The notes under the pieces: model-generated | Seen by the model: the letters and a program-made list of their open reading frames with translations, nothing else | Told to the model about the DNA's origin: nothing | Databases searched by the model: none | In this document: positions 16,719-24,098 of the stretch, piece after piece | How positions within the stretch are numbered: position 1 is the stretch's first letter | Layout: the number at the start of each line of letters is the position of its first letter | Made by a program: the position numbers and the translations under genes | Source: a virus | Strand: one strand, 5' to 3' | IMG/VR virus record: IMGVR_UViG_3300033153_000868 | Span: 1 to 64,000 of that record | DNA: 64,000 nt

Positions 16719-17030
16719 ATGAAATATTTATTCAAGTATCTTATCAAGTTAATCTTCGTAGCTGTTATACCTTTTGCTATGACAGTAGTACTAGTTAATC
16801 TAGTTTATTACACACCTTGGTCACCTATTCTTATAGTTGCCTTTGGTATTATAACCGCATTAACTTTCATCAATGCAATCTTCTATGCTATTCATATGGA
16901 TAGAACATACCTTTTGCCTAGGATGAGAGTAAACGCAAGACCTGGAATTGGTCTTGACATAGAGAAAGTAACTCGTCATTGGGAATTGAAGTTACCTTTC
17001 TTAACTATAATCTTCCAAAGAAGAAAATAA
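16719..17030 (+). CDS. Membrane protein with two TM helices (103 aa)
   Basis: Residues 8-30 and 34-58 are strongly hydrophobic membrane helices (LIFVAVIPFAMTVVLVNLVY and ILIVAFGIITALTFINAIFY). The C-terminal 40 residues are basic and would face the cytoplasm, ending FQRRK. The gene follows the lipoprotein gene by 25 bases, and the two may act together in the envelope early in infection. The family is not recognised. Confidence 0.6.
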   Translation: MKYLFKYLIKLIFVAVIPFAMTVVLVNLVYYTPWSPILIVAFGIITALTFINAIFYAIHMDRTYLLPRMRVNARPGIGLDIEKVTRHWELKLPFLTIIFQRRK

Positions 17031-17154
17031 AAAGTCTCGTATATGGACCACTAACAATACCAGTAATTATATATTATATTAATACTAGGTATTGAGGCTG
17101 TGTTCTTAATCAGATCAAAGACTATTACTGTTACATTTCATACTTGTTTGCAGT

Positions 17155-17739
17155 ATGGTCTTTGATTACAACATAAAATCAATGGCAAAACAATATCACG
17201 TACAGGATGAAGTATTAAAAGGCATCCTTTCAGGTTTATTTGATCAAAGATCTATCAATAAATCAAACAATTTAAAATTTATAACAGATATAATATCTAA
17301 AGAAGTTAAAGATTCAGCTCTAGAAGCTATAATACATCTTATGCTAACAGAAAGAACTTTTGTACCAACAGAGATTGGTAGTTATGTTAGACTAGTACCA
17401 CCAAACTATCATCAAGGCAGTGAATTTGAATTAGATGTTCTTGAAGACATGGGATTACTAGGTAAAGGTGATGAGTATAGTGACTATTATGTATATGGTC
17501 AAGTAGTTGGTGACTCTTCTTGGGGTTCTGATCCTTATGACCCGTTTTATTCTACTATAAAAGTGAATTTAATGTATCATGATGATGATAAAAACCTTAA
17601 GTTTGTAGAAACTACCGTTAGTCCTCTACATGCTCTTAACATACAAAAGAGATTCATAAGTTATTTTAAAAAAGTAAAACAAACAGAACTAAATTTTCAA
17701 GAAGATGGCAAAGATATCAATGGAACTATTGAACTCTGA
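17155..17739 (+). CDS. Phage protein of unknown function (194 aa; start may be 17182)
   Basis: The open frame starts at 17155, but the ATG at 17182 (MAKQYHVQDEVLKG) has a better A-rich leader and gives 185 residues. The middle has an acidic, aromatic stretch (EFELDVLEDMGLLGKGDEYS) and then beta-strand-like sequence. No family or catalytic motif is visible. It overlaps the next gene by 35 bases, which supports an operon. Confidence 0.6.
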   Translation: MVFDYNIKSMAKQYHVQDEVLKGILSGLFDQRSINKSNNLKFITDIISKEVKDSALEAIIHLMLTERTFVPTEIGSYVRLVPPNYHQGSEFELDVLEDMGLLGKGDEYSDYYVYGQVVGDSSWGSDPYDPFYSTIKVNLMYHDDDKNLKFVETTVSPLHALNIQKRFISYFKKVKQTELNFQEDGKDINGTIEL

Positions 17740-17917
17740 ACATAAATCATGGTTAGAGTTAGACAAATCACTTAGAAAGGCTGGAGGTCTTAATGTACCT
17801 TTTGGCATGTACATGCAAGAAAAGTATGCTTTTAAAGACAAGGATCTTACTGATGAACATGATACCAATATGGCCATGCTCATTATAATTAAGAACCATG
17901 TTGAAGGAATCAAATAG
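17705..17917 (+). CDS. Hypothetical protein (70 aa)
   Basis: The product starts MAKISMELLNSEHKSWLELD and is a small, mostly helical, mixed-charge protein. The frame overlaps the genes on both sides (35 and 20 bases), as is common in this operon. I recognise no family. Confidence 0.5.
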   Translation: MAKISMELLNSEHKSWLELDKSLRKAGGLNVPFGMYMQEKYAFKDKDLTDEHDTNMAMLIIIKNHVEGIK

Positions 17918-18149
17918 ATATGGTATAGTTAAACATAAAGTATGTACAGATCCTAACTTGTCAGTTCAAGCTAAAGGCTTGTACAGTATATTATGCTGTT
18001 ATGCCAATAAAAACAGAATTTGTTGGCCATCAATTAGTAAGCTTGCAGATGACTGTGGCTCAAGTCAATCATCAGTTAAAAGATGGATAAAAGAGCTAAA
18101 ATCATATAAATATATAAAAAGAATAGGTAATAAGTTAACCATATTATGA
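17898..18149 (+). CDS. Helix-turn-helix protein (83 aa), HTH_36 type
   Basis: The sequence SVQAKGLYSILCCYANKNRI, then CWPSISKLADDCGSSQSSVK, then RWIKELKSYKYIKR follows the HTH_36 winged-helix pattern seen in phage regulators and plasmid replication proteins: helix, a WPS turn, a recognition helix with SQSSVKRWI, and a short wing. At 83 residues it is only the DNA-binding domain. It closes an early gene group and probably controls transcription or replication initiation. Confidence 0.75.
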   Translation: MLKESNRYGIVKHKVCTDPNLSVQAKGLYSILCCYANKNRICWPSISKLADDCGSSQSSVKRWIKELKSYKYIKRIGNKLTIL

Positions 18150-18207
18150 TGCGTTAGCTATATTTATGCTTTTTATTTTTGAGTTAAGTCCAAATTCACT
18201 TTATATT

Positions 18208-18240
18208 TCTGACACAGATTAAGTTATATTATTATCTTTG
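18208..18240 (+). promoter_or_regulatory. Putative promoter upstream of the 18260 gene
   Basis: A perfect Bacteroidota -7 box TATCTTTG lies at 18233-18240, preceded 21 bases upstream by TCTG (18208-18211). A string CAGATTAA (18215-18222) lies between the boxes and recurs near the promoter at 39838; GATTAA recurs at 47757. Start of transcription would be a few bases before the ATG at 18260, giving a very short leader. Confidence 0.5.
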
Positions 18241-18259
18241 ATAAACTTTAGATAAGATA

Positions 18260-18532
18260 ATGATAATACAACTTCCTAATGGCAGAATCATAGAATGTTC
18301 CCTAGAACAGTACCTTTCTCTCTCTGATGAAGAGTACAATGATCTAAATGGCCTTAGCTCCGCATACACAAAGGAAGTGGTTGATCCATGGTATAATAAG
18401 TTTGCAAAAGCAACTGGTAAAGCTGTCTCAGATGAAGCAATAGAAAATATTGAAGAATATGAGCCTGCACTAGATGAGATTGAAGCTTATGAAAAACTGG
18501 AAGACCCGTATTTTCACTCTGATGATAGTTAA
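18260..18532 (+). CDS. Acidic hypothetical protein (90 aa)
   Basis: The product begins MIIQLPNGRIIECSLEQYLS and the second half is very acidic (IENIEEYEPALDEIEAYEKL). The first part looks like a small beta-hairpin plus helix with the motif SDEEYNDL. It is the first gene after a good promoter and is followed by the 204-aa paralogue gene. The family is unknown. Confidence 0.6.
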   Translation: MIIQLPNGRIIECSLEQYLSLSDEEYNDLNGLSSAYTKEVVDPWYNKFAKATGKAVSDEAIENIEEYEPALDEIEAYEKLEDPYFHSDDS

Positions 18533-18576
18533 TCATCACACACAATTATTTTATTAATCATTTAATTTTATTAAAA

Positions 18577-19191
18577 ATGCAAAATCAAGTAGAAGTCCTA
18601 GCGGATGACATGGGTAATGTTGTACGCTTAAGTAAAAACAATCCAGAGTATTCTTTCATTAGATTAGGATACAAAAGTGTATCAATTGGTAAAGGTGGTT
18701 GGTTAAGAGAAAGAAATCTTACCACTCTTATTATGGGTACAACAGAGAATTTAACCTCTTATGCTAAAAATTTAGGTAAAACATTACCTGGTAAAATCAT
18801 AGCAATAGAGTCTTTAGAACCTTTTAACAACACAAATCCAGACAGAGACCTGAAATATGCAGGTGACACTGGTATTATATGCTGTCAAGACGGACAACCT
18901 ATTTATAGGAAAACAGAATATACTTATGATGTAGAAGCACAAGATATTCTGATTGAGCATACTAATGGTGATGCTATTCGTGCAGCTAATGAAAGCTCTT
19001 TTGAATTAGACAAGTCTAAGATCAAAAAAGCAACAACTGCAGAAGCATTTGGTTTGAAATCTGATGATACAACCACTGATGACACAGAAGATGTCACTGA
19101 GATGGAAGTAACTGAAGAAGAAGTTGTTGCTGAAGTAGAAACAGAAGAAGAAGAAGTTCTTGAAGAAGAAACAGAAACTTTTGAACTGTAA
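18577..19191 (+). CDS. Early protein with acidic tail (204 aa), paralogue of the 14897 gene
   Basis: Residues 1-150 match the product of 14897-15358 in sequence and order of motifs (GWLRERNLTTLIMG, SLEPFNNTNPDRDLKYAGDT, EHTNGDAIRAANES). The C-terminal 45 residues are almost only Glu, Thr and Val and end ETETFEL. An acidic tail with a final aromatic residue recalls single-strand binding proteins, where the tail recruits partners; this is an analogy only. A terminator-like hairpin follows at 19205. Confidence 0.7.
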   Translation: MQNQVEVLADDMGNVVRLSKNNPEYSFIRLGYKSVSIGKGGWLRERNLTTLIMGTTENLTSYAKNLGKTLPGKIIAIESLEPFNNTNPDRDLKYAGDTGIICCQDGQPIYRKTEYTYDVEAQDILIEHTNGDAIRAANESSFELDKSKIKKATTAEAFGLKSDDTTTDDTEDVTEMEVTEEEVVAEVETEEEEVLEEETETFEL

Positions 19192-19204
19192 TTAAATTGT
19201 TAAA

Positions 19205-19233
19205 GGCTGGGGTGTAAAAACCTCAGCCTATTT
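19205..19233 (+). terminator. Terminator-like hairpin after the 18577 gene
   Basis: GGCTGGGG (19205-19212) pairs with CCTCAGCC (19221-19228) over 8 bp with one G-U pair, followed by TATTT. The T-tract is short, so read-through is likely. Confidence 0.5.
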
Positions 19234-19288
19234 AACACCTCTTACTAAATACAACTAATAAATTCATAACTAAATAAATCAAACAAGT

Positions 19289-19816
19289 ATGCTATCTAAT
19301 GAACAAATTTCAAAACTAAAACTCAATGAAAAAGAACTAATCTTAAGTAGACGTATTGAGCGTTATCAATACTTAGGCCTTCTGGATGAATATCAATTAC
19401 ATCCTCCTTCAATTATTAACTCTTTTGAGTATAATAAACTTAATCCATATCAACATTTTTTGTTTAAACGTGTGTTGCATGGCCTTAATGTTTATAAACC
19501 TGAAGAAGTTACTAAACTGCACTGGGATAAGAAAAGACGCATTACAAAAGTTTGGAAACGTGGGCAAAGAGAAATAAATGCCTGGAAACAAACACTTTGT
19601 AATAAGAGAATTAATGCTTATCTTAGGAAAACATTTCCACACAGTCCTATGGCTCTTGCAATTGCAGATGTGCCGGCTGAGGAAACGTTAGATGATTACA
19701 AAAACACTCTTACATTTAAAGATTTAGGTATCAACTATGAAGATATAGTGCTTAAATTTATGTCAGTGGGTTTGTTACCAAATAACTTTTTTACTTTAAA
19801 ACCAAATGGCAATTAA
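19289..19816 (+). CDS. Phage protein of unknown function (175 aa)
   Basis: The protein is basic and helical in its first two thirds (RRIERYQYLGLLDE, WKRGQREINAWKQTLCNKRI). The charge may mean contact with nucleic acid. No catalytic motif is seen. It overlaps the HNH-like gene by 11 bases, so they are co-translated. Confidence 0.6.
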   Translation: MLSNEQISKLKLNEKELILSRRIERYQYLGLLDEYQLHPPSIINSFEYNKLNPYQHFLFKRVLHGLNVYKPEEVTKLHWDKKRRITKVWKRGQREINAWKQTLCNKRINAYLRKTFPHSPMALAIADVPAEETLDDYKNTLTFKDLGINYEDIVLKFMSVGLLPNNFFTLKPNGN

Positions 19817-20075
19817 AAAAGTCTCAAACAAAATGTCCAAAATAAATGCTGCTTACTCTAAAAAGCGTAGGCAGTATTTAACGGACAATCCAGTCTGTCA
19901 TGCAAAAATAGATAAATGTACTGTACAGGCTACTGATGTTCATCATAAACACGGTCGTGGTGTATATCACTTGGAAGTATCTACATGGTTACCAGTTTGC
20001 AGAAACTGTCACATGTGGATAGAAGAACACCCAGAAGAATCTTATGAATTAGGATTCTCAGGCTCAAGATCATAA
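19806..20075 (+). CDS. HNH-type or NinG-like zinc protein (89 aa)
   Basis: The core CHAKIDKCTVQATDVHHKHG followed by R, then PVCRNCHMWIEEHP shows the two zinc pairs (C-x6-C and CRNC) around a VHHKHGR motif, the typical HNH nuclease centre. The last His would be in the EEHP end. At 89 residues it is a minimal domain. It may act in recombination or packaging, or be a small homing-type nuclease. It lies just before the tRNA cluster. Confidence 0.72.
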   Translation: MAIKKVSNKMSKINAAYSKKRRQYLTDNPVCHAKIDKCTVQATDVHHKHGRGVYHLEVSTWLPVCRNCHMWIEEHPEESYELGFSGSRS

Positions 20076-20081
20076 CTTTAT

Positions 20082-20155
20082 GGTCCTATAGCTCAACTGG
20101 ATAGAGCAACAGCCTTCTAAGCTGTAGGTTCTAGGTTCAAATCCTAGTGGGATCA
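20082..20155 (+). tRNA. tRNA-Arg (TCT)
   Basis: The 7-bp acceptor stem GGTCCTA/TGGGATC closes with G-U pairs, the D arm has AGCTCAACTGGATAGAGC, and the anticodon stem ACAGC/GCTGT holds loop CTTCTAA with anticodon TCT. The T arm reads CTAGGTTCAAATCCTAG. The discriminator is A and no CCA is encoded. It reads AGA, a favoured Arg codon in this A/T-rich genome. Confidence 0.93.
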
Positions 20156-20160
20156 CAAAT

Positions 20161-20249
20161 GGCCGGATGATGAAATTGGTAGACATGAAGGACTTAAAAT
20201 CCTTTGGGCAGTAATGCCCGTGTGGGTTCAAATCCCACTCCGGCTACCA
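20161..20249 (+). tRNA. tRNA-Leu (TAA), CCA encoded
   Basis: The acceptor stem GGCCGGA/TCCGGCT has a G-U first pair. The anticodon stem AAGGA/TCCTT holds loop CTTAAAA with anticodon TAA, and there is a long class II variable arm (GGGCA.TGCCC). The T arm is GTGGGTTCAAATCCCAC. Discriminator A is followed by an encoded CCA at 20247-20249, unlike the two neighbouring tRNAs. It reads TTA. Confidence 0.92.
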
Positions 20250-20323
20250 GGACTCTTAGCTCAGTTGGTCAGAGCACCGCACTCATAATGCGTAGGTCAC
20301 AGGTTCAAGTCCTGTAGGGTCCA
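20250..20323 (+). tRNA. tRNA-Met (CAT)
   Basis: The acceptor stem GGACTCT/AGGGTCC begins on the base after the CCA of tRNA-Leu. The anticodon loop CTCATAA has anticodon CAT within a short stem (CGCA/TGCG). The T arm is CACAGGTTCAAGTCCTGTA-like and standard. The discriminator is A and CCA is not encoded. The CAT anticodon could also belong to a lysidine-modified Ile tRNA; sequence alone does not decide. Confidence 0.9.
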
Positions 20324-20343
20324 CCTTTAACACCAAAAGAGAG

Positions 20344-20460
20344 ATGAAACAATATCAAAAAGACAGGCTAATTAGAATATTAGCTTGGACAATCGTACTA
20401 TCAATAACAATAATATTATGGCAAATAATTCTGGAACGGCTGTTCCAACTAGAAACGTAG
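20344..20460 (+). CDS. Small single-TM protein (38 aa)
   Basis: The ATG at 20344 follows AAAGAGAG, one of the few purine-rich leaders in the window. The peptide MKQYQKDRLIRILAWTIVLS continues with ITIILWQIILERLFQLET and has one membrane helix at about residues 11-31. It overlaps the first 43 bases of the helicase gene in another frame. Translation of it may control helicase translation. No family is known. Confidence 0.5.
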   Translation: MKQYQKDRLIRILAWTIVLSITIILWQIILERLFQLET

Positions 20461-21542
20461 TTCAAGAAGATGCATTAGCAATAGCTGTGCAACATAAAAG
20501 ATGTGGCTTGGCCATATCTATGGGTGTAGGTAAAACTAGAATAGCAATACAGCACCTTCAAAGATACTATGATCAGTTTATACAAGTACTGGTAGTAGTT
20601 CCAAAACATTCAGTAGCTCAATCATGGATTGATGAGTTAGGTAAGATGGGATTAGAAGCTTTAGTTAAGCATATCACATTTACTACATACATCTCATTAA
20701 AAAAGAGAGAACCAAATAACTATGATATAGTATATTTAGATGAATGTCATTCACTTAAATATGTTCATGAGTTATTTCTAGCTAGATTTACAGGTAGAAT
20801 TCTTGGTCTTACTGGTACACCACCAAAAAACACAACCTCTGAAAAGGGAATGTTAGTACAAAAGTATTGTCCTATTAAGTATACATTTACTACGGATGAT
20901 GCAACTGACTCTAAGATACTTAATGACTATAAGATCATTATACATCAGTTAGAATTGTCTAAGTTACCTTCTTTAAAGAAGAAAAACAAGGCAGGTGGAT
21001 TCTGGTATACATCAGAAAGAAAAGACTATGATTATGTTACCAATAGGCTAGCACAAGCTAATACAGACAAACAAATACAGTTTGGTAGAATTATGCGTAT
21101 GAGAGCTCTAATGGATTACACAAGTAAAGAAGCATATGTAAAAGGTATACTTAGTAATGTAAGCAGTAAATGTATTGTATTTGCTAATACTCAAAAACAG
21201 GCAGATAGAATATGCAAGCATAGCTATCACTCTAAAAATTCTAAATCAGATGAAAACCTTGAGTTGTTTTCTGATGGAAGAATAGATAAGCTATCCTGTG
21301 TGTTACAATTATCAGAAGGTGTTACAATACCCGGCCTTAAAGCAGGTATTATTATGCATGCATATGGTAATGAAAGAAAAACAGCACAAAGAATAGGAAG
21401 ATTACTCAGGTTAAATCCAACTGAGACAGCTACATGTCACATACTTATGTACGTAGGTACACAAGATGAGAAATGGGTGGCTGATGCAGTCAAAGGATTT
21501 GATCAATCAAAAATTAAATACTATAATCCACTTAATAAATAA
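20418..21542 (+). CDS. SF2 DNA helicase (374 aa; frame opens at 20385)
   Basis: The motor domains are complete: motif I SMGVGKTRIAI near residue 35, motif II DECH in IVYLDECHSLKY near residue 112, motif III-like LGLTGTPPK near residue 137, and in the second domain FANTQKQADRI, LSCVLQLSEGVTIPG and the QRIGRLLRLNP motif VI. It is a compact helicase of the DEAD/SNF2-like group, as found in crAss-like replication modules. The ATG at 20418 (MANNSGTAVPT) has a good A/T-rich leader; the earlier ATG at 20385 lies inside the small TM gene. Confidence 0.87.
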   Translation: MANNSGTAVPTRNVVQEDALAIAVQHKRCGLAISMGVGKTRIAIQHLQRYYDQFIQVLVVVPKHSVAQSWIDELGKMGLEALVKHITFTTYISLKKREPNNYDIVYLDECHSLKYVHELFLARFTGRILGLTGTPPKNTTSEKGMLVQKYCPIKYTFTTDDATDSKILNDYKIIIHQLELSKLPSLKKKNKAGGFWYTSERKDYDYVTNRLAQANTDKQIQFGRIMRMRALMDYTSKEAYVKGILSNVSSKCIVFANTQKQADRICKHSYHSKNSKSDENLELFSDGRIDKLSCVLQLSEGVTIPGLKAGIIMHAYGNERKTAQRIGRLLRLNPTETATCHILMYVGTQDEKWVADAVKGFDQSKIKYYNPLNK

Positions 21543-21546
21543 CATT

Positions 21547-21786
21547 ATGGGAAGAATGAAAGAGCTCTTTATTGAGCAACAACAAGAATTAGAATACCGT
21601 GGTGCACATGATGCAATGATACACGGTTTATCTAGAAAAGCAATAGAAGAATATATAGAAGAAGGTGATACACCTTGTCCTAACTGTAACATGCCAACTT
21701 TGTTACGCAATGAATCAAATGCTAAGTGCACTGAGTGTGCTCAAGAGTTTGTTTATGTTGACGGAGGAGCACTAAGATTTTTGTGA
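21547..21786 (+). CDS. Zinc-ribbon protein (79 aa)
   Basis: The frame opens at 21466 inside the helicase, but the ATG at 21547 (MGRMKELFIEQQQELEYRGA) is four bases after the helicase stop and is the likely start. Residues 43-66 have CPNC and CTEC, a four-Cys zinc ribbon. The N-terminal half is an acidic helix. It may partner with the helicase. Confidence 0.65.
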   Translation: MGRMKELFIEQQQELEYRGAHDAMIHGLSRKAIEEYIEEGDTPCPNCNMPTLLRNESNAKCTECAQEFVYVDGGALRFL

Positions 21787-21787
21787 T

Positions 21788-22030
21788 ATGGAATTTATAA
21801 CAAACACAGGAGAAACAGTAGAAGTAGAATATACTTATGATCCAGGTGAACCAGACCAATGGTATGATTCCAACGGAGATCCAGGTACACCAGGTTATGG
21901 ACCATCAGCAGATATAAAGCATGTTTGGTACACTAACACGGATACTAATGGTAATGAAGTTACCATAGATGTACAACACTTATTAGAAGAAGACATAGAA
22001 GAAAAAATACTAGAATATCATGAGCAATAA
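21788..22030 (+). CDS. Acidic hypothetical protein (80 aa)
   Basis: The product starts MEFITNTGETVEVEYTYDPG and has a Gly/Pro/Asp-rich centre (SNGDPGTPGYGPSADIKH) and a helical acidic end. The family is not recognised. It starts one base after the previous stop codon. Confidence 0.55.
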   Translation: MEFITNTGETVEVEYTYDPGEPDQWYDSNGDPGTPGYGPSADIKHVWYTNTDTNGNEVTIDVQHLLEEDIEEKILEYHEQ

Positions 22031-22172
22031 TGAACCTAAAAAAAAAATAGTTAACGGTAAAACATATATATTTGATAACGGTAGATGGGTAAATGTTTAT
22101 ACACTAGATTTAGATCCACATGACCCAGATTATTTATCATTTGTACCACTAAAAAATCAAAGTGATGACTAA
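22020..22172 (+). CDS. Small protein (50 aa)
   Basis: The ATG at 22020 overlaps the end of the previous gene and the stop at 22170-22172 overlaps the start of the next. The peptide MSNNEPKKKIVNGKTYIFDN continues with GRWVNVYTLDLDPHDPDYLS and reads like a small, folded beta protein with several aromatic residues. No family is known. The coupling at both ends is the main support. Confidence 0.55.
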   Translation: MSNNEPKKKIVNGKTYIFDNGRWVNVYTLDLDPHDPDYLSFVPLKNQSDD

Positions 22173-22482
22173 GGACAACAAAAACATTTTAATTTATGCT
22201 TCAGTACTAAAAGCACTAGAACATTTAGATAAGCTTGATATGCATCCAAGTTCAGATCAAAGAAATATTGATGCTGCAATACAAAGATTGGAAGATATAA
22301 AAAGCATTTCTAAGATAAGTGTTGATGATACACATAAGAAGCTTATGGAAACGGGACCTCATTCTGAATTCTTAAATACACAAGGAAGAAGTAGTGAGAA
22401 AGTTAAATACACTGAAGATGTTGCTATACTTGCTGTTTTAGCATGTGTTGCATTATTATCAGCTTTAGCCTTTTTTACATGA
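22165..22482 (+). CDS. Protein with C-terminal TM helix (105 aa)
   Basis: The ATG at 22165 (MTKDNKNILIYASVLKALEH) follows a GTG at 22162 that could also start the frame. The body is helical and charged, and the last 20 residues (VAILAVLACVALLSALAFFT) form a single membrane anchor with no cytoplasmic tail. It would be tail-anchored in the inner membrane. The function is unknown. Confidence 0.6.
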   Translation: MTKDNKNILIYASVLKALEHLDKLDMHPSSDQRNIDAAIQRLEDIKSISKISVDDTHKKLMETGPHSEFLNTQGRSSEKVKYTEDVAILAVLACVALLSALAFFT

Positions 22483-22862
22483 AAGATAATTTATACATAA
22501 AGGCTTCAGTTAAAGATGGTCAACTATATTTTCCTATTAAAGCAATGGGTACTAAATATAGAAAGTTCTTTGAACAATTAGAAGATGATTCTAGACTGGA
22601 GATATTTGTTGGTGTAAGTGGTGCTAAGGGTAGTAACCCACAACTAGCACGCTTACATGCAATGATTAGAGAAATAGCACAAGAAATTGGCTATACCTTT
22701 GAAGAAGCCAAGATACAAGTAAAAAGATCCGCAGGATTATGTTTTGTAAAAGACAAACAAGAGTATTGTAAGTCTTTTGCAGATTGTGATAAAGATGAGT
22801 TGAATTTAGCAATTCAATCTTGTATAGAAATAGGAGACTTTAATGGGATGCAGCTTAGATAA
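22479..22862 (+). CDS. NinB-like or uncharacterised DNA metabolism protein (127 aa)
   Basis: The start at 22479 (MKDNLYIKASVKDGQ) overlaps the stop of the previous gene as ATGA; the frame opens earlier, at 22443, inside the TM segment of its neighbour. The region NPQLARLHAMIREIAQEIGY followed by TFEEAKIQVKRSAGLCFV, and later DCDKDELNLAIQSCIEIGDF, resembles the helical NinB recombination family in layout, but identity is not clear. It lies among recombination genes. Confidence 0.55.
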   Translation: MKDNLYIKASVKDGQLYFPIKAMGTKYRKFFEQLEDDSRLEIFVGVSGAKGSNPQLARLHAMIREIAQEIGYTFEEAKIQVKRSAGLCFVKDKQEYCKSFADCDKDELNLAIQSCIEIGDFNGMQLR

Positions 22863-23309
22863 TTACTTTACAATTTTAAGTTTAGCTTCTAAAGCTTTTA
22901 TCTCTTCTGAAACGTCTTCACCTGACATCATTTTTCTTCCAAGGTCCGCTACTTCTTCTTTAGTAGCTGATGTTTTAGTTTTTAATTCATAACCTTGATC
23001 AATAGCATTTGATTTAATGGTTTGTAATAGTGAAAATAAAACATAAAGATCACCTTCCCATGGGTCTAACATAATTTTTTCTTCTGGTTCTTTTCCAGAA
23101 TCATGAGCTTCAATAATTTTGTTAAACTTAATGAATGTATCACCTACTGTTTCAATCTTATCTTCTTCCATTATAGTTTTATTTATAATGGCAGTTAAAG
23201 CTGGGATATACCTAGTTGATACAGATATATTTTTTACAGTAGCATTAAAATCCCATGTACTATAGCTTTCAAATTCTGGCTTATCGGATGTTTCAGTAGT
23301 ATCTGACAT
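22863..23309 (-). CDS. Lone minus-strand protein (148 aa) inside the plus-strand block
   Basis: This is the only minus-strand gene between 14897 and 41626. Its stop codon abuts the stop of the convergent gene at 22862 with no gap, and its start faces the uracil-DNA glycosylase gene, with 41 bases between them that must hold both leaders. The product begins MSDTTETSDKPEFESYSTWD and is soluble, acidic and helical at its end (EEIKALEAKLKIVK). Its family is unknown. It may be a virion or late protein inserted here. Confidence 0.65.
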   Translation of the reverse strand: MSDTTETSDKPEFESYSTWDFNATVKNISVSTRYIPALTAIINKTIMEEDKIETVGDTFIKFNKIIEAHDSGKEPEEKIMLDPWEGDLYVLFSLLQTIKSNAIDQGYELKTKTSATKEEVADLGRKMMSGEDVSEEIKALEAKLKIVK

Positions 23310-23350
23310 AATAAAAGTTTTAACAAATATACTATAAATTAATAAATAAA

Positions 23351-24061
23351 ATGGAAATAGACATAAATATCTTAAGAGATAATTTAAACAGCAAACTTAA
23401 AGAAAGTGGCTGGGACCGCATGCTTGCACCATATGTAAATGGTTTAAGCTTTGATCATATAATGAATACATTAATAGAAAATGTAGAACAAGGTAAGCGT
23501 TTTACCCCAAGATTTAAAGATGTGTTTAATGGATTTTATGAATGTCCATATGATGATATGAAAGTTGTCATAGTAGGTCAAGATCCTTATCCACAACTAG
23601 GTGTAGCTGACGGAATTGCATTTAGCTGTAGTAGAAAAGGTAAAGCTGAAAAGTCTTTACAATATATACTAAAGCAAACAGTTGGTGATTTTACTAAAAC
23701 AGGTAGAGTTATGTATACACCAGAAGAATGTGACTTAAGACGTTGGTCCAACCAAGGTGTACTGCTAATTAATACAGCATTTACATGTGAGATAAATAAA
23801 ATTGGTTCTCACTATGGTATATGGAAAAGTTTTACTGAATATATCTTTGATAATATAAATAGACATAACAAAGATACTGTGTTTATACTTATGGGTAAGA
23901 AAGCAGAGCAATGGCAAACATTAATTCCAAACTGTAAAATTTTAAAATGTTCTCACCCTGCATCAGCTGCATATAGAGGTGGAGAATGGGACTGTAATGA
24001 CGTTTTCAACAAAGCTAATCAAGAATTAGAAAAGCAGGGGAAAACTTGCATAGAATGGTAA
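23351..24061 (+). CDS. ung: Uracil-DNA glycosylase
   Basis: This is a family 1 UDG that removes uracil from DNA. The water-activating loop is VVIVGQDPYPQLGVADGIAF (residues about 73-92), the uracil-binding strand LLINTAFTCE near residue 137 is in the place of the N-T-V motif, and the leucine loop is CSHPASAAYRGGEW near residue 200. The length of 236 aa is close to the usual 220-230. With RNR, MazG and DUF5664 genes in the same genome, it guards newly made DNA against dUTP incorporation. Confidence 0.92.
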   Translation: MEIDINILRDNLNSKLKESGWDRMLAPYVNGLSFDHIMNTLIENVEQGKRFTPRFKDVFNGFYECPYDDMKVVIVGQDPYPQLGVADGIAFSCSRKGKAEKSLQYILKQTVGDFTKTGRVMYTPEECDLRRWSNQGVLLINTAFTCEINKIGSHYGIWKSFTEYIFDNINRHNKDTVFILMGKKAEQWQTLIPNCKILKCSHPASAAYRGGEWDCNDVFNKANQELEKQGKTCIEW

Positions 24062-24098
24062 ATTTTATTACCTTTGATAACCCTAAAAAATAATATAA

